Shown: positions 1 to 9,612, counted from the stretch's first letter. The stretch is DNA of 20,464 bases from an uncultured Collinsella sp. (GCA_958428675.1 CAUAGV010000009.1:1-20464), one strand, 5' to 3'. Translations and numbers: made by a program. Notes: generated by a model from the letters alone, not told the origin.

Positions 1-1548
1 CTCGTCCTGCAGCGCATGGCGCAGGGCCGCATCAGTCTTAAAGTCCAGAGCAGAAAAACTGTCGTCGAAGATATACAGGTCGGCGCGCTTCATGAGCGCG
101 CGAGCAATGGCCAGGCGCTGGCGCTGACCACCCGAGAAGTTCGTACCGCCCTGGGCAACCGGGGTATCGAGCCCCTGCGGCTGATCGAGCACAAAGGTGC
201 TCTGGGCAACCTGCAGTGCATGAAGCATGTCCGCCTCGGTCGCGTCCTCGTTGCCAAAGCGCAGATTGCTTGCCACGGTGCCCGAGAACAGCCATGCCTT
301 CTGCGGCACATAGGCGATGCGCCCGCGAATCTCACCTTGCGAAAGCTCGCGCAGATCGACGCCGTCCAAGCGAATGACGCCCTTGGTGGCATCGTGAAAA
401 CGCAGCAAGAGCTTTGCCACCGTCGACTTGCCCGAGCCCGTCGAGCCCACAATCGCGGTCGTCTGACCGCGACGACAAGTAAAGTTCAAATTGCACAGGG
501 TGTCCTCATCGGCATCGTCAAAACGAAACGACATGTGATCGAACTCAGCGACCGCATCCGCATCTCCCTCGGAGGCAGGCGCCCCGTCACCCAGCGTACG
601 TTCGCCGTCCACGATGCTCGGCTCAATCTCCAACACCTGCTGCGCACGGTTCAGGCACGCGGCAGCACGCGGAAGCGTCAGCACCACCATCTGGGCCATC
701 ATCACAAAGAACAGGATCAGAAGCGCGTACTCCAGCACCGCCGAGATGCTCGCGATCTGCATGGCGTGGGCGCCCACGCGGTTGCCGCCCACCCACAGTA
801 CCGCCACCTCGGCGATATTCATCAGAAAGAAGGTAGAGCTGTCGAGGCCCACAAACAGATGGTTGACTTTTATGGCGTTGGCGGCGTAGTCGCTAAACAC
901 CTCGTCCAGGCGCTGTTCCTCACGACGCTCCTTGTTAAACGCACGGATGACGCGCACGCCCACGATGTTCTCGCGCAGCACCACGTTCATGCGGTCGATA
1001 AAGCTCTGCAAGCGCATAAAAATCGGAGCCGCGTTGGCAACCGTAAAGACCGCCGCAACCAGCACGATCGCAACCACGACGCCCAGAAGCATGCCCATGG
1101 CCGGATCGATGAGCCAGGCGAAGATGATGCCTGCCACCGCCAGGAACGGCACCGGCAGCACCAGCTGAATGGTCTGCAGAATCGCCTGCTGAATCACGTT
1201 GATGTCGTTGAGCGAACGCGTGATCATCGAACCCGTGCCAAAGCGCTCAAAGTCACTGGCAGACAGCTCGAGCGACTTGTCGTAGACGGCATTGCGGATA
1301 TCGCAGGCCACGTTGGCGGCCAGGCGCGCCGAAAGATAGCAGCCCAACACCGCGCCGCCGCTGGCCATGCCGGTCGCGATAAGCATGTAGAGACCGTTGC
1401 GCAAAATGTAGTCGACATCGCCCGTGGTGATACCGGTGTTGACCATGTTCGCCAACATCGTGGGTACCAGCAGTGTGCCGACGTTGTCGATTAGCAGCAC
1501 CAACAACGTCACCGCGACAAGCCTGCGATACGGCTTCATAAACCTCAT
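1..1548 (-). CDS. ABC exporter half-transporter (MdlA/LmrC-like), 3' end cut by window
   Basis: This is a fused membrane-plus-ATPase ABC exporter subunit, of which about 515 residues are visible; the C-terminus lies beyond base 1. The N-terminal ~300 residues are hydrophobic helices typical of type IV (multidrug exporter) transmembrane domains. The ATPase domain then shows Walker A GSTGSGKST near residues 367-375, a Q-loop in AYVPQ near 413, the signature FSGGQRQRL near 470-478, and Walker B LYIFDD near 490-495. The residue after the Walker B aspartate is Asp rather than the usual catalytic Glu, as in the degenerate subunit of heterodimeric exporters (TM287/288, LmrCD). A partner subunit may therefore lie just outside the window. 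The ATG overlaps the stop of the upstream MarR gene as TAATG, so translation is coupled. Substrate unknown; a drug or toxic compound is likely by context. Confidence 0.93.
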   Translation of the reverse strand, partial: MRFMKPYRRLVAVTLLVLLIDNVGTLLVPTMLANMVNTGITTGDVDYILRNGLYMLIATGMASGGAVLGCYLSARLAANVACDIRNAVYDKSLELSASDFERFGTGSMITRSLNDINVIQQAILQTIQLVLPVPFLAVAGIIFAWLIDPAMGMLLGVVVAIVLVAAVFTVANAAPIFMRLQSFIDRMNVVLRENIVGVRVIRAFNKERREEQRLDEVFSDYAANAIKVNHLFVGLDSSTFFLMNIAEVAVLWVGGNRVGAHAMQIASISAVLEYALLILFFVMMAQMVVLTLPRAAACLNRAQQVLEIEPSIVDGERTLGDGAPASEGDADAVAEFDHMSFRFDDADEDTLCNLNFTCRRGQTTAIVGSTGSGKSTVAKLLLRFHDATKGVIRLDGVDLRELSQGEIRGRIAYVPQKAWLFSGTVASNLRFGNEDATEADMLHALQVAQSTFVLDQPQGLDTPVAQGGTNFSGGQRQRLAIARALMKRADLYIFDDSFSALDFKTDAALRHALQDE

Positions 1549-2048
1549 TAAGAGTCGCACGACTCCCCCTCACCTTGATTCTCGGCCTGGCTCTCGGCAG
1601 CGATATGCTGCTTAAAGGCATCGCACTCATCGCCGAGCGCATGGGAAAATTTTCCGATTAGGCGCATGATTTCGCGTTGTTCACACGGCTCAAGCGCACC
1701 AAAGGCTCGCTGCTCGGCCGTGAGTGCCGGCAGCGCATAACGCTCGGCAAACCGCATGCCCGCTTCGGTCAAACGCACAACCTTGTTCTTACGGCTGCCT
1801 TCGGCAAACTCCAACGTTGCAAAGTCCCGCGCCGTCAAGGTTTTAATGGCCGAGTTGATGGTCTGCTTGCTGTAGAACCATTCGCTTGTCAGACGGCTTA
1901 CGGCAATACTGCCGCCCGCCGTGCTGGTATCGACGAGCATCCAGTAAGCGCAGTCCGAAAGGCCGCAGGCGCGCGAGAACTCCGAATAGATATGGTCGAG
2001 TCCATTGAGCAACCGGTCGAAGTCGACCAGCGTAACCGCACTATTCAT
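1548..2048 (-). CDS. MarR-family transcriptional regulator
   Basis: A 166-residue protein with the MarR layout: an N-terminal dimerisation helix, then a winged helix-turn-helix around residues 45-100. The part SRLTSEWFYSKQTINSAI is the recognition-helix region, and the segment ending SRKNKVVRLTEAG is the wing typical of this family. MarR proteins are dimeric repressors released by small ligands. The gene is the first of a minus-strand operon and its stop codon overlaps the start of the ABC exporter subunit, so it most likely controls that exporter and itself. Direct and inverted repeats around its promoter at 2067-2124 are candidate operators. The family assignment is firm; the ligand cannot be told from sequence. 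Confidence 0.9.
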   Translation of the reverse strand: MNSAVTLVDFDRLLNGLDHIYSEFSRACGLSDCAYWMLVDTSTAGGSIAVSRLTSEWFYSKQTINSAIKTLTARDFATLEFAEGSRKNKVVRLTEAGMRFAERYALPALTAEQRAFGALEPCEQREIMRLIGKFSHALGDECDAFKQHIAAESQAENQGEGESCDS

Positions 2049-2066
2049 CTATCCCACCATTCGATT

Positions 2067-2124
2067 GTCCGATTTTTGACCAATTTTGTGTCTCTAGATT
2101 AGTCCGAGTTTTGACTATCGTCAA
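2067..2124 (-). promoter_or_regulatory. Promoter and operator region of the MarR-ABC operon
   Basis: On the minus strand TTGACG (2124-2119) and TAATCT (2101-2096) are separated by 17 bases, a good sigma-70-type promoter. On the plus strand GTCCGATTTTTGAC (2067-2080) is repeated with one change as GTCCGAGTTTTGAC (2102-2115), 35 bases apart, bracketing the -10 box. TTGAC and GTCAA (2111-2124) also form a palindrome over the -35. These are good candidates for MarR binding sites (inference). Confidence 0.6.
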
Positions 2125-2167
2125 CAGGCTCTCCGCAAATGCCTGCACTTTTATGGCCTATCGGCAG

Positions 2168-2203
2168 AAAAAGACCGCCGGCGCGGGGGCGGCGCCAGCG
2201 GTC
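2168..2203 (-). terminator. Rho-independent terminator of the 96-residue hypothetical gene
   Basis: On the minus strand a G/C-rich hairpin with closing arms GACCGC and GCGGTC (2203-2173) is followed at once by five T residues (2172-2168). It lies 26 bases past the stop codon at 2230. Confidence 0.8.
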
Positions 2204-2229
2204 ACGTGAAAATCAGGTTTTATTGCCTG

Positions 2230-2520
2230 TTAGGCGGCGACGGCCTCATAGACCGTGGCGCCCGAGAAGCTGTCATGCAGGCTCTTGCCGGCAATCCACG
2301 GCAGCTCGACGACCTCGCAGACCGTGTTGACCAGCTCGGAGCAGTCAGTAAAGTGGCCCTTGTCGTTGAGGGCCTCGCAATCCTGAACACGCCAATAGCC
2401 ATCGGTGTGCGTGATGTAGTACTCGTGATCGTCAATCGTCACAAAAGCGCGCGTCTTGGAACGCAGCAGCTTCAGAAATCCTTCGAAGTCGGTCTCGACG
2501 ACATCTCCAGCCTGGAACAT
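2230..2520 (-). CDS. Hypothetical protein, 96 residues
   Basis: I do not recognise the family. The protein starts MFQAGDVVETDFEGF, is acidic, and contains an aromatic/His-rich stretch DDHEYYITHTDGYWRV, with no signal peptide or membrane segment. I chose the ATG at 2520 because AGGAGG stands 7 bases before it; an in-frame ATG at 2556 would add 12 Gly/Arg-rich residues with no better ribosome-binding site. A clear terminator follows, so it is probably a single-gene transcript. It is divergent from the nitroreductase. The good ribosome-binding site and terminator make it very likely a real gene despite its size. Confidence 0.75.
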   Translation of the reverse strand: MFQAGDVVETDFEGFLKLLRSKTRAFVTIDDHEYYITHTDGYWRVQDCEALNDKGHFTDCSELVNTVCEVVELPWIAGKSLHDSFSGATVYEAVAA

Positions 2521-2814
2521 GATGTTACCTCCTGGCCCGGCGCCACCACGGCGCATTGATAAACGTTGGCACTCCTTTAGTAAAACCTTTATCAGAGGTT
2601 ATGCGTTCGTCATTTAGGCAAGTGGTAAAAAACCGCAGGGTAGACGGGATAAAACGTTTAACCATCCCATTTGTTTGTCACATTCTGAAGCTACTTTTAT
2701 GCAAACCTACTTTCCCAATTGGAATCTATCCTTTTGGCCGGGCAATTGACCGTCTATCGTTTGAGCCCGACGGGTATGAACGGGGCATCTGCAACGCCAC
2801 TACAAGGAGACACC

Positions 2815-3336
2815 ATGGAGACTATCGAAGCGCTCATCCACCGCCGCAGCTGCCGCAAATACAGCGATCGTCCCGTCGAGGCCGAAAAGCTTGCACGTAT
2901 TATCGAAGCCGGCCAATATGCACCGAGCGGCATGGGCCGCCAGCCGGTGACGTTTGTCGCCGTCACCGACCCCGCGACCGTCGAGCGTCTCTCACAGCTC
3001 AACGCCCAGGTCATGGGCAGCAACGGCGACCCCTTCTATGGCGCCAAGACCGTTGTGGTGGTGCTGGTCGACCGCAGCGTGCCCACGCATCTGGAAGACG
3101 GCTCGCTCGCCATGGGCAACTTGCTCAACGCCGCCTATGCACTGGGTGTCGATTCGTGCTGGATTCACCGTGCACACGAGGTCTTCGACTCGCCCGAAGG
3201 CCTGGAGTTGCTGGCCAGCTGGGGCCTGCCCGCCGACGGCAGCCTGCGCGGTGTCGGTCACTGCATTCTGGGCTATGCCGAGGACACGCTACCCGAGGCA
3301 AAGCCGCGCCGCGACAACGTGGTGTACGTGAAGTAA
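2815..3336 (+). CDS. Nitroreductase-family FMN-dependent oxidoreductase
   Basis: A 173-residue protein with the compact nitroreductase fold. The start METIEALIHRRSCRKYSDRPV is the FMN-phosphate-binding Arg motif of the family, and EAGQYAPSGMGRQPVTFVAV is the conserved flavin-contacting segment (residues ~31-50). GSLAMGNLLNAAYALGVDSCWI is the usual central helix, and the C-terminal GHCILGYAE matches the family end. Members reduce nitro groups, quinones or flavins with NAD(P)H as dimers; the natural substrate here is unknown. Length is at the short end of the family, as in many anaerobes. The ATG at 2815 is preceded by AAGGAG at ideal spacing, so the in-frame ATG at 2719 is rejected. A stop-proximal hairpin repeat and a long palindrome follow. 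Confidence 0.9.
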   Translation: METIEALIHRRSCRKYSDRPVEAEKLARIIEAGQYAPSGMGRQPVTFVAVTDPATVERLSQLNAQVMGSNGDPFYGAKTVVVVLVDRSVPTHLEDGSLAMGNLLNAAYALGVDSCWIHRAHEVFDSPEGLELLASWGLPADGSLRGVGHCILGYAEDTLPEAKPRRDNVVYVK

Positions 3337-3340
3337 TTAG

Positions 3341-3365
3341 TTCCGCCGTTCTAACGAACGGCGGA
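3341..3365 (+). repeat. Stop-proximal GCCGTT hairpin element, copy 1
   Basis: Arms TCCGCCGTT (3342-3350) and AACGGCGGA (3357-3365) form a 9-bp stem, followed by CCCGCT and CGCTGCGC. The same layout occurs just after the larE stop codon (14664) and half of it just after the glmS stop (7760-7744). No T-tract follows, so it is not a standard terminator. Confidence 0.7.
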
Positions 3366-3377
3366 CCCGCTGACGCT

Positions 3378-3479
3378 GCGCGAGCCGCATTCACGCCAAT
3401 CTGACGTTCAATTTCGAGGGCGCGAAAAAGGTCAGCGCCCTCTCATTTCACGTCACCTTGGCGCAAATGCGGCTCGCTC
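3378..3479. repeat. Long interrupted palindrome (about 100 bases)
   Basis: Nested complementary arms line up in register: GAGCCGCATT (3382-3391) with AATGCGGCTC (3466-3475), CGCCAA (3394-3399) with TTGGCG (3458-3463), TGACGT (3402-3407) with ACGTCA (3450-3455), and GAGGGCGC (3416-3423) with GCGCCCTC (3435-3442). Small internal loops separate the first three pairs. It lies between the convergent nitroreductase and membrane-protein genes; it may terminate both or be a mobile hairpin element. Confidence 0.75.
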
Positions 3480-3573
3480 GCTGTTGGTGACTGACATCGG
3501 TTGCGCCACTGGTGACATCTGGCACTTGAGCAGCTAAAAGGCCCAATCCCAAATCTGCTGTCCCACTCGCAAC

Positions 3574-4149
3574 TTATATTGACGTCGCCGTTGTCGCCGT
3601 TTCGTTCGTGTGGGTCGTTTCGGCGTCGTCGCCCTGTTCGCCGTCGTCCTTTTGAGCGTCGGCGATGGTAGAGGCCGCCGCAACGATACCGCGCTGGGGC
3701 GCGACGCCCGTCTGGGTCTGAGCGCCCTCGACAACTTCTGTGCCTGCATGCGCGAGCTCGGGCGATTTAAACACTGCGTCCAAGTTGGCGCCACCGCCGG
3801 CGTAGCCAAGCGCAGCGAGTGCGATGACGATCACTGCAACGACGACCGCGATCGGAACATAACGATGCCAACCAGCCGGATTGAGTCCGCTGCGACGAGC
3901 CGCCCCGCGGCTGATGTAACCGAGCGTGCCGTCGTGCTTGAGCTTTGAGCCCACCACGCACTTGCGGCCCCACAACGAGGACTCTGCCTGCATGGCCAAG
4001 CGGGCGCTTGCCGAAGGATAGCCGTATTTAGTGCGCTTGAACGAACCATCAAACCCCGAGGCGTGTTTGCCCCACGTCACCGATGCCGTGCGTCGGTTGA
4101 CCGGTGCGGCGCTCCGCCTTCTGCGGTTCGGTTTTGTAGTCTCAGCCAT
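3574..4149 (-). CDS. Single-pass membrane protein of unknown function
   Basis: A 191-residue protein with a very basic N-terminal half (MAETTKPNRRRRSAAPVNRR), one clear membrane helix (YVPIAVVVAVIVIALAALGY, residues ~97-116), and an acidic, Thr/Ala-rich tail (AQKDDGEQGDDAETTHTNET) that looks disordered. By the positive-inside rule the basic half is cytoplasmic and the tail is outside. I do not recognise a family. The ATG at 4149 is preferred over one at 4203 because the extra residues add nothing conserved-looking, but the ribosome-binding site (GGGGG) is weak. It lies 84 bases downstream of the regulator at 4234-5451 on the same strand and could be co-transcribed. Confidence 0.65.
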   Translation of the reverse strand: MAETTKPNRRRRSAAPVNRRTASVTWGKHASGFDGSFKRTKYGYPSASARLAMQAESSLWGRKCVVGSKLKHDGTLGYISRGAARRSGLNPAGWHRYVPIAVVVAVIVIALAALGYAGGGANLDAVFKSPELAHAGTEVVEGAQTQTGVAPQRGIVAAASTIADAQKDDGEQGDDAETTHTNETATTATSI

Positions 4150-4233
4150 ACGCCCCCGCACGCCGTAACCAAATCGAAACAATAACGCTTTGGACTGTAG
4201 CACACGCGTCGCGCGCGGTCACGGGCGCCTCGC

Positions 4234-5451
4234 TCAACGGTCATCGTCCTTCAGTAAGCGCCACAGCGTTGTTCGGCTTATGCCCAGTACCTCCGCCGCA
4301 CGGGTTCGGTTGCCGTGGAGATGATCTACAACCAGATGCGCGATATCTCGCTCGGTATCGGCCAGCGGTCGCAGGATATACAGGTCGCTTTCGAGTGTCG
4401 GGGCGCCAAAGGTTGCGGTCTTAATCACGTCCTCTTGGGCTAGCACTTCCTCCGCCACAGCGCGGTCCACCGTGCCCGCCCCCACCAATATATACAGTCG
4501 TTCCGAGACCTCGCGGAGCTGCAGATAATTGCGCGGCCAGCGGTAAGCATCGAGCGCCTTCGTCGCCGCGGCAGACAGCGTGGGCGCTGCCGTCCCAAAT
4601 GCATCGGCGAGATATTCCAAATAGCGCGCAACCTTCGTCGACGCGGCTCCCTGCTCGACGATTGCCGGCGCCACGCTCACCGCACAGGCGAAGCGCTCGG
4701 TCACAAAGGCGGCTTGATCACTTTCGCTGCCGCCCGGCATGTCATTCGCCGTCAGCACCACATGGCAGCGCGTCGCCAACGCGGTGTCGGCCATCGTGGA
4801 AACGAGCTCGCGAAGGCGCTGGGGGCCAACCGCATTCCAGCCCGCAATGCAAAGTGTCAGCCCCGTTTGGAACAACGGCGATTCGGCGCTTTTGAGCACG
4901 TGGCGCCAACCGCGATCGGTAAGCTCATCGAGCGCAACGGCAACAAAGGGTTGATCGGCAAAAGGACCGTCCAGATAGAGGCGCTTGGCGATCTCGACCT
5001 GACCCGCTCCCAACTCGCCCTCGAGCATAAGGGGCACGCCGCGCGCGTAGCTCTCGGCAACCGGCGCAGCCACCGAGGCCGCCCCCTCAACGATGCCGTA
5101 CGCGCTCGATTCGTAGCGGGCCTCAACTTCGTCGGCGTTGAGCCACTCGATGCCCGCATGCGCCGCGGCGCCGCGCACCTCGCGGACCACGACGACCCAA
5201 AGGCCCCCGTCCTCTTTGTCGGTGGGGCGAACGGTCAGGCTCAGGCGCGCACCCGCACGCCCCATAACCAGACGCGCGCCGTCTCCTATACGGTCGAGGC
5301 GCTCAACGACAAAAGCCGCCACATCCCGCTCAAGCGCCGCGTCATTCATGGTCGAAATCGCGACGTCCCCACGCGCATCAATTGCCAATGCCGAGGCCCC
5401 GGCAGCAGCCAGGGCCTCGGTCAAAATGTTCAGCTTGACATCGCTGTCCAT
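4234..5451 (-). CDS. Degenerate NtrC-type (sigma-54 activator-like) regulator with Fis HTH
   Basis: A 405-residue DNA-binding protein. Residues 1-100 form an N-terminal sensory-like region without a clear family. Residues ~130-325 follow the order of the AAA+ domain of sigma-54 activators: LMLEGELGAGQVEIAKRLY is a Walker A equivalent in which the expected Lys is Gln (residue ~151), FVTERFACAVSVAP replaces the arginine-finger region, and WPRNYLQLREVSERLY matches the normal WPGNVREL-NVIERL end. The GAFTGA loop that contacts sigma-54 is not present. Residues ~380-400 (NRTRAAEVLGISRTTLWRLL) are a clear Fis-type HTH. It is therefore probably an activator or repressor that no longer hydrolyses ATP or uses sigma-54. 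Targets are unknown; the genes on both sides are candidates. Confidence 0.75.
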   Translation of the reverse strand: MDSDVKLNILTEALAAAGASALAIDARGDVAISTMNDAALERDVAAFVVERLDRIGDGARLVMGRAGARLSLTVRPTDKEDGGLWVVVVREVRGAAAHAGIEWLNADEVEARYESSAYGIVEGAASVAAPVAESYARGVPLMLEGELGAGQVEIAKRLYLDGPFADQPFVAVALDELTDRGWRHVLKSAESPLFQTGLTLCIAGWNAVGPQRLRELVSTMADTALATRCHVVLTANDMPGGSESDQAAFVTERFACAVSVAPAIVEQGAASTKVARYLEYLADAFGTAAPTLSAAATKALDAYRWPRNYLQLREVSERLYILVGAGTVDRAVAEEVLAQEDVIKTATFGAPTLESDLYILRPLADTERDIAHLVVDHLHGNRTRAAEVLGISRTTLWRLLKDDDR

Positions 5452-5576
5452 GGTTCGCCCCGTCTCCAGCCACGACCCTTATCTGTGGCTTGGCATCTCA
5501 AGTGTTTCAAAATTGAACGATATTGCCCACCAAACACTATAGGGCAGAAAGCGCCGTCCTGCGAGTATAGGTGTTG

Positions 5577-5663
5577 CCCCGCATCGCCATCCTGGCGGGG
5601 CGATAAGAGCTCTTCGGGACTTATAAACCTGCGGACAAGCCATACCCGCAAGAGCTCCTATCG
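5577..5663. repeat. Paired inverted repeats between yeiH-like gene and regulator
   Basis: CGATAAGAGCTCTT (5601-5614) and AAGAGCTCCTATCG (5650-5663) pair at 13 of 14 positions, with CGGG/CCCG continuing the stem inside. Beside it CCCCGC (5577-5582) and GCGGGG (5595-5600) form a second hairpin. They lie just past the minus-strand stop at 5717. Without a T-tract, termination is possible but not shown. Confidence 0.55.
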
Positions 5664-5716
5664 CTCCACCGCAAGCTTGCGCGCGCCAGCATGCAGCACA
5701 CAGACCGGCTGCTCCT

Positions 5717-6751
5717 CTACCAGATCCCCAGCACGTGCTGCATTCCCAAACTCATGCACGCAATGCCAATCCAGCAGCAAAAGCCCAGCGCGATGGGCTT
5801 GCCGCCCTTTTTGACCAGCTCGACGATATCGGTATTAAAGCCAATAGCCGCCATGGCCATCACGATAAAGAACTTCGACAGCTCCTTGATGGGCGCCGTG
5901 ATGGACACGGGAAGCTGAAGCACCGTGGTGATTACGCTCGCCAGCACAAAGAACAGCACAAACATGGGAAACGCGCGTTTAAGCGAGAACGTGCTTTTGG
6001 CGTCGCCGCCGGCCTTGCGCGCCAGATGCATCTGCCAGCATGCGAGGACCAACGTGATGGGAATAATGGCCAGCGTCCTGGTGAGCTTGACCACCGTAGC
6101 GCTCTCGAGCACATTGGCGCCGGGATGCATGCTGTCCCAGGCGCTCGCCGCAGCCGTTACGGACGAGGTGTCGTTGATGGCGGTGCCGGCAAACAGGCCA
6201 AAGCCCTCGTTGGTCAGCCCGAGCATACCGCCGAGCGTCGGAAACACGAGCGCCGCGATAACGTTAAACAGGAAGATGACCGAAATAGCCTGGGCAATCT
6301 CGCGATCGTCGGCATCGATGACGGGCGCGGTCGCGGCGATGGCAGAACCGCCGCAAATCGACGAACCCACACCCACAAGCGTCGCGATCTTGCTCGGCAC
6401 GTTCATAACGCGGCAGAGCACAAAGGCGATGACAAGCGAGGTCGAGATCGTCGCCACGATAATCGGCAGCGACTGGGCGCCCTTGGACAGGATCTGGGAC
6501 AGGTTCATGCCAAAGCCAAGCAGGATAACCGCGTACTGCAAGACTTTTTTAGACGTATAGGTGACACCGGCGGCGAGCTGTTCGCGGCGATTCTTGGGAA
6601 AGACGAGCGCCAGGACCATGCCAAAGAGGATGGCAAATACCGGCCCGCCGACCACCTCAATCTGTTTGCCGAGCAGCGTTGCGGGGATAGCGATGATCAG
6701 GCAGAACAAGACACCCTTCCAGCGCTCGCGTACGATATTCGCCAGTTGCAT
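5717..6751 (-). CDS. YeiH/UPF0324-family putative sulfate exporter membrane protein
   Basis: A 344-residue polytopic membrane protein with about ten hydrophobic helices. Family hallmarks are the N-terminal GVLFCLIIAIPATLLG, the repeat-like KKVLQYAVILLGFGMNL, the conserved GVGSSICGGSAIAATAPVI (residues ~125-145), and the later AGTAINDTSSVTAAA segment. The family (Cons_hypoth698) is annotated as putative sulfate exporters, but substrate evidence is thin. Length fits the family. AAGGAA stands 6 bases before the ATG. It is divergent from the FCD regulator at 6945, which is its most likely controller, and is followed by inverted repeats at 5577-5663. Confidence 0.88.
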   Translation of the reverse strand: MQLANIVRERWKGVLFCLIIAIPATLLGKQIEVVGGPVFAILFGMVLALVFPKNRREQLAAGVTYTSKKVLQYAVILLGFGMNLSQILSKGAQSLPIIVATISTSLVIAFVLCRVMNVPSKIATLVGVGSSICGGSAIAATAPVIDADDREIAQAISVIFLFNVIAALVFPTLGGMLGLTNEGFGLFAGTAINDTSSVTAAASAWDSMHPGANVLESATVVKLTRTLAIIPITLVLACWQMHLARKAGGDAKSTFSLKRAFPMFVLFFVLASVITTVLQLPVSITAPIKELSKFFIVMAMAAIGFNTDIVELVKKGGKPIALGFCCWIGIACMSLGMQHVLGIW

Positions 6752-6944
6752 ATGGGATTCCTTCTTTCTCTTTCACGTTTGCGACGGCTTATGATACGGC
6801 AACATTGAGCACAGTCTCGCGCAAACAAAGACTAAGATGCCGCAATAGTTCTCAGGCAACAGCCGAATTACCCACCGCGGAGAGCTGATTCGCGGCATAA
6901 TTAACAACTGACATATGAGTTTGATAGAACAGTTGCGAGGCGCT

Positions 6945-7646
6945 ATGGAAGAATCGATGCACGTCGGCGAGCAGGAAACGAGCCTACAGGACCAGTCCTA
7001 CCACACCATTCGACGCAAAATCGTCTACCTGGACTACAAGCCGGGCGAAAAGCTGGGCGTCAAGCAACTTTGCGACGACCTGGATATGGGTCGCACGCCC
7101 GTGCGCGAGGCTTTGGTTCGCTTGGCGCAGGAAGGCCTGGTGCGCACCGTGCCCCAGAGTGGCACCTACGTCTCACCCATCAACCTCACCCTTGCCGAGA
7201 GTGCCTGTTACATCCGCGAACATCTGGAAAAGCAGGTGATTGTGGAGTGCTGTGCGCGAGCCACGTCGGCCGGCATCGAGCAGCTCGACCGCGCCATCGT
7301 GCTGCAGGAAAAGGCCATGGCCGAAGAGGATCGCATCGGCTTCTTTTTGAGCGACAACCTCATGCATCACATGATTTTTAGCATCGCATGTCGCAGCACC
7401 GTGTGGTCGTGGCTCGAGGAGACCAATGCCGACCTGGAGCGCTTCCGCTGGCTGCGCGCCGCCACGCAGGTTCTCGACAATCAGGACATCGTGAACGAGC
7501 ACAAGCAGATTCGCCGCGCTATTGCCGGTCGCGACCCCATCGAAGCGAGCTTTTTGGTCAGCAAGCACCTGCACATGATGTTCCGCAACCAAACTGAGGT
7601 TCTGGACCAGTTCCCCGAGTACTTCGAGACCAGCAAGCTCCGCTAA
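6945..7646 (+). CDS. GntR-family regulator with FCD ligand domain
   Basis: A 233-residue FadR-subfamily regulator. The winged helix at residues ~15-78 includes HTIRRKIVYLDYKPGEKLGVKQLCDDLDMGRTPVREAL and the wing LVRTVPQSGTYV; TPVREAL is the GntR recognition-helix signature. The all-helical FCD domain follows (residues ~85-220), with ligand/metal-site His in the LMHHMIF and SKHLHMMF segments. The ATG at 6945 has GAGG four bases before it; an in-frame ATG at 6915 would add ten residues without a ribosome-binding site but lies just after a CATAAT box (6896-6901), so leaderless initiation there cannot be excluded. It is divergent from the YeiH-like exporter, suggesting control of that gene by an organic acid or amino-acid ligand (inference). 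Confidence 0.88.
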   Translation: MEESMHVGEQETSLQDQSYHTIRRKIVYLDYKPGEKLGVKQLCDDLDMGRTPVREALVRLAQEGLVRTVPQSGTYVSPINLTLAESACYIREHLEKQVIVECCARATSAGIEQLDRAIVLQEKAMAEEDRIGFFLSDNLMHHMIFSIACRSTVWSWLEETNADLERFRWLRAATQVLDNQDIVNEHKQIRRAIAGRDPIEASFLVSKHLHMMFRNQTEVLDQFPEYFETSKLR

Positions 7647-7653
7647 CCTGCCA

Positions 7654-7692
7654 AAACCACCACAAAGGGGACAGGCACCTTTGTGGTGGTTT
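7654..7692 (+). repeat. GGGACAGG-loop hairpin, family A copy 1
   Basis: A 15-bp perfect stem: AAACCACCACAAAGG (7654-7668) pairs with CCTTTGTGGTGGTTT (7678-7692), with loop GGACAGGCA. It lies between the GntR stop codon and the glmS terminator. Related copies are at 9768-9816 and 10002-10038. Confidence 0.85.
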
Positions 7693-7700
7693 CTCCGTAC

Positions 7701-7741
7701 AAAAAGGCCCGGCTCCGTCTGATGACGCGGAGCCGGGCCTT
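7701..7741 (-). terminator. Rho-independent terminator of glmS
   Basis: A 14-bp perfect stem, AAGGCCCGGCTCCG (7704-7717) with CGGAGCCGGGCCTT (7728-7741), is followed on the minus strand by a T5 tract (7705-7701). It lies 24 bases past the glmS stop and could also stop transcripts from the converging GntR gene. Confidence 0.88.
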
Positions 7742-7743
7742 GG

Positions 7744-7760
7744 TCGTTAGAACGGCGGAA
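7744..7760 (-). repeat. Half copy of the stop-proximal GCCGTT element
   Basis: The reverse complement, TTCCGCCGTTCTAACGA, is identical over 17 bases to 3341-3357 after the nitroreductase. It begins 4 bases past the glmS stop; the second arm is missing and the glmS terminator follows instead. Confidence 0.65.
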
Positions 7761-7764
7761 CCAA

Positions 7765-9612
<1,848 letters not shown>

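Noticed and set aside
16..1494. Long plus-strand open frame (492 codons)
   Set aside because: It is antisense to the ABC exporter, is Arg/His-rich without domains, and has no ribosome-binding site; the minus-strand frame carries all ABC motifs.
2557..2594. TGATAAA...TTTATCA inverted repeat upstream of the small hypothetical gene
   Set aside because: Short AT-rich arms 24 bases apart in a locally AT-rich stretch; no convincing promoter spacing, so chance cannot be excluded.
4714..6808. Two long plus-strand open frames (4714-5814 and 5735-6808)
   Set aside because: They are shadows of the Fis-type regulator and the YeiH-like gene, with low-complexity basic translations.
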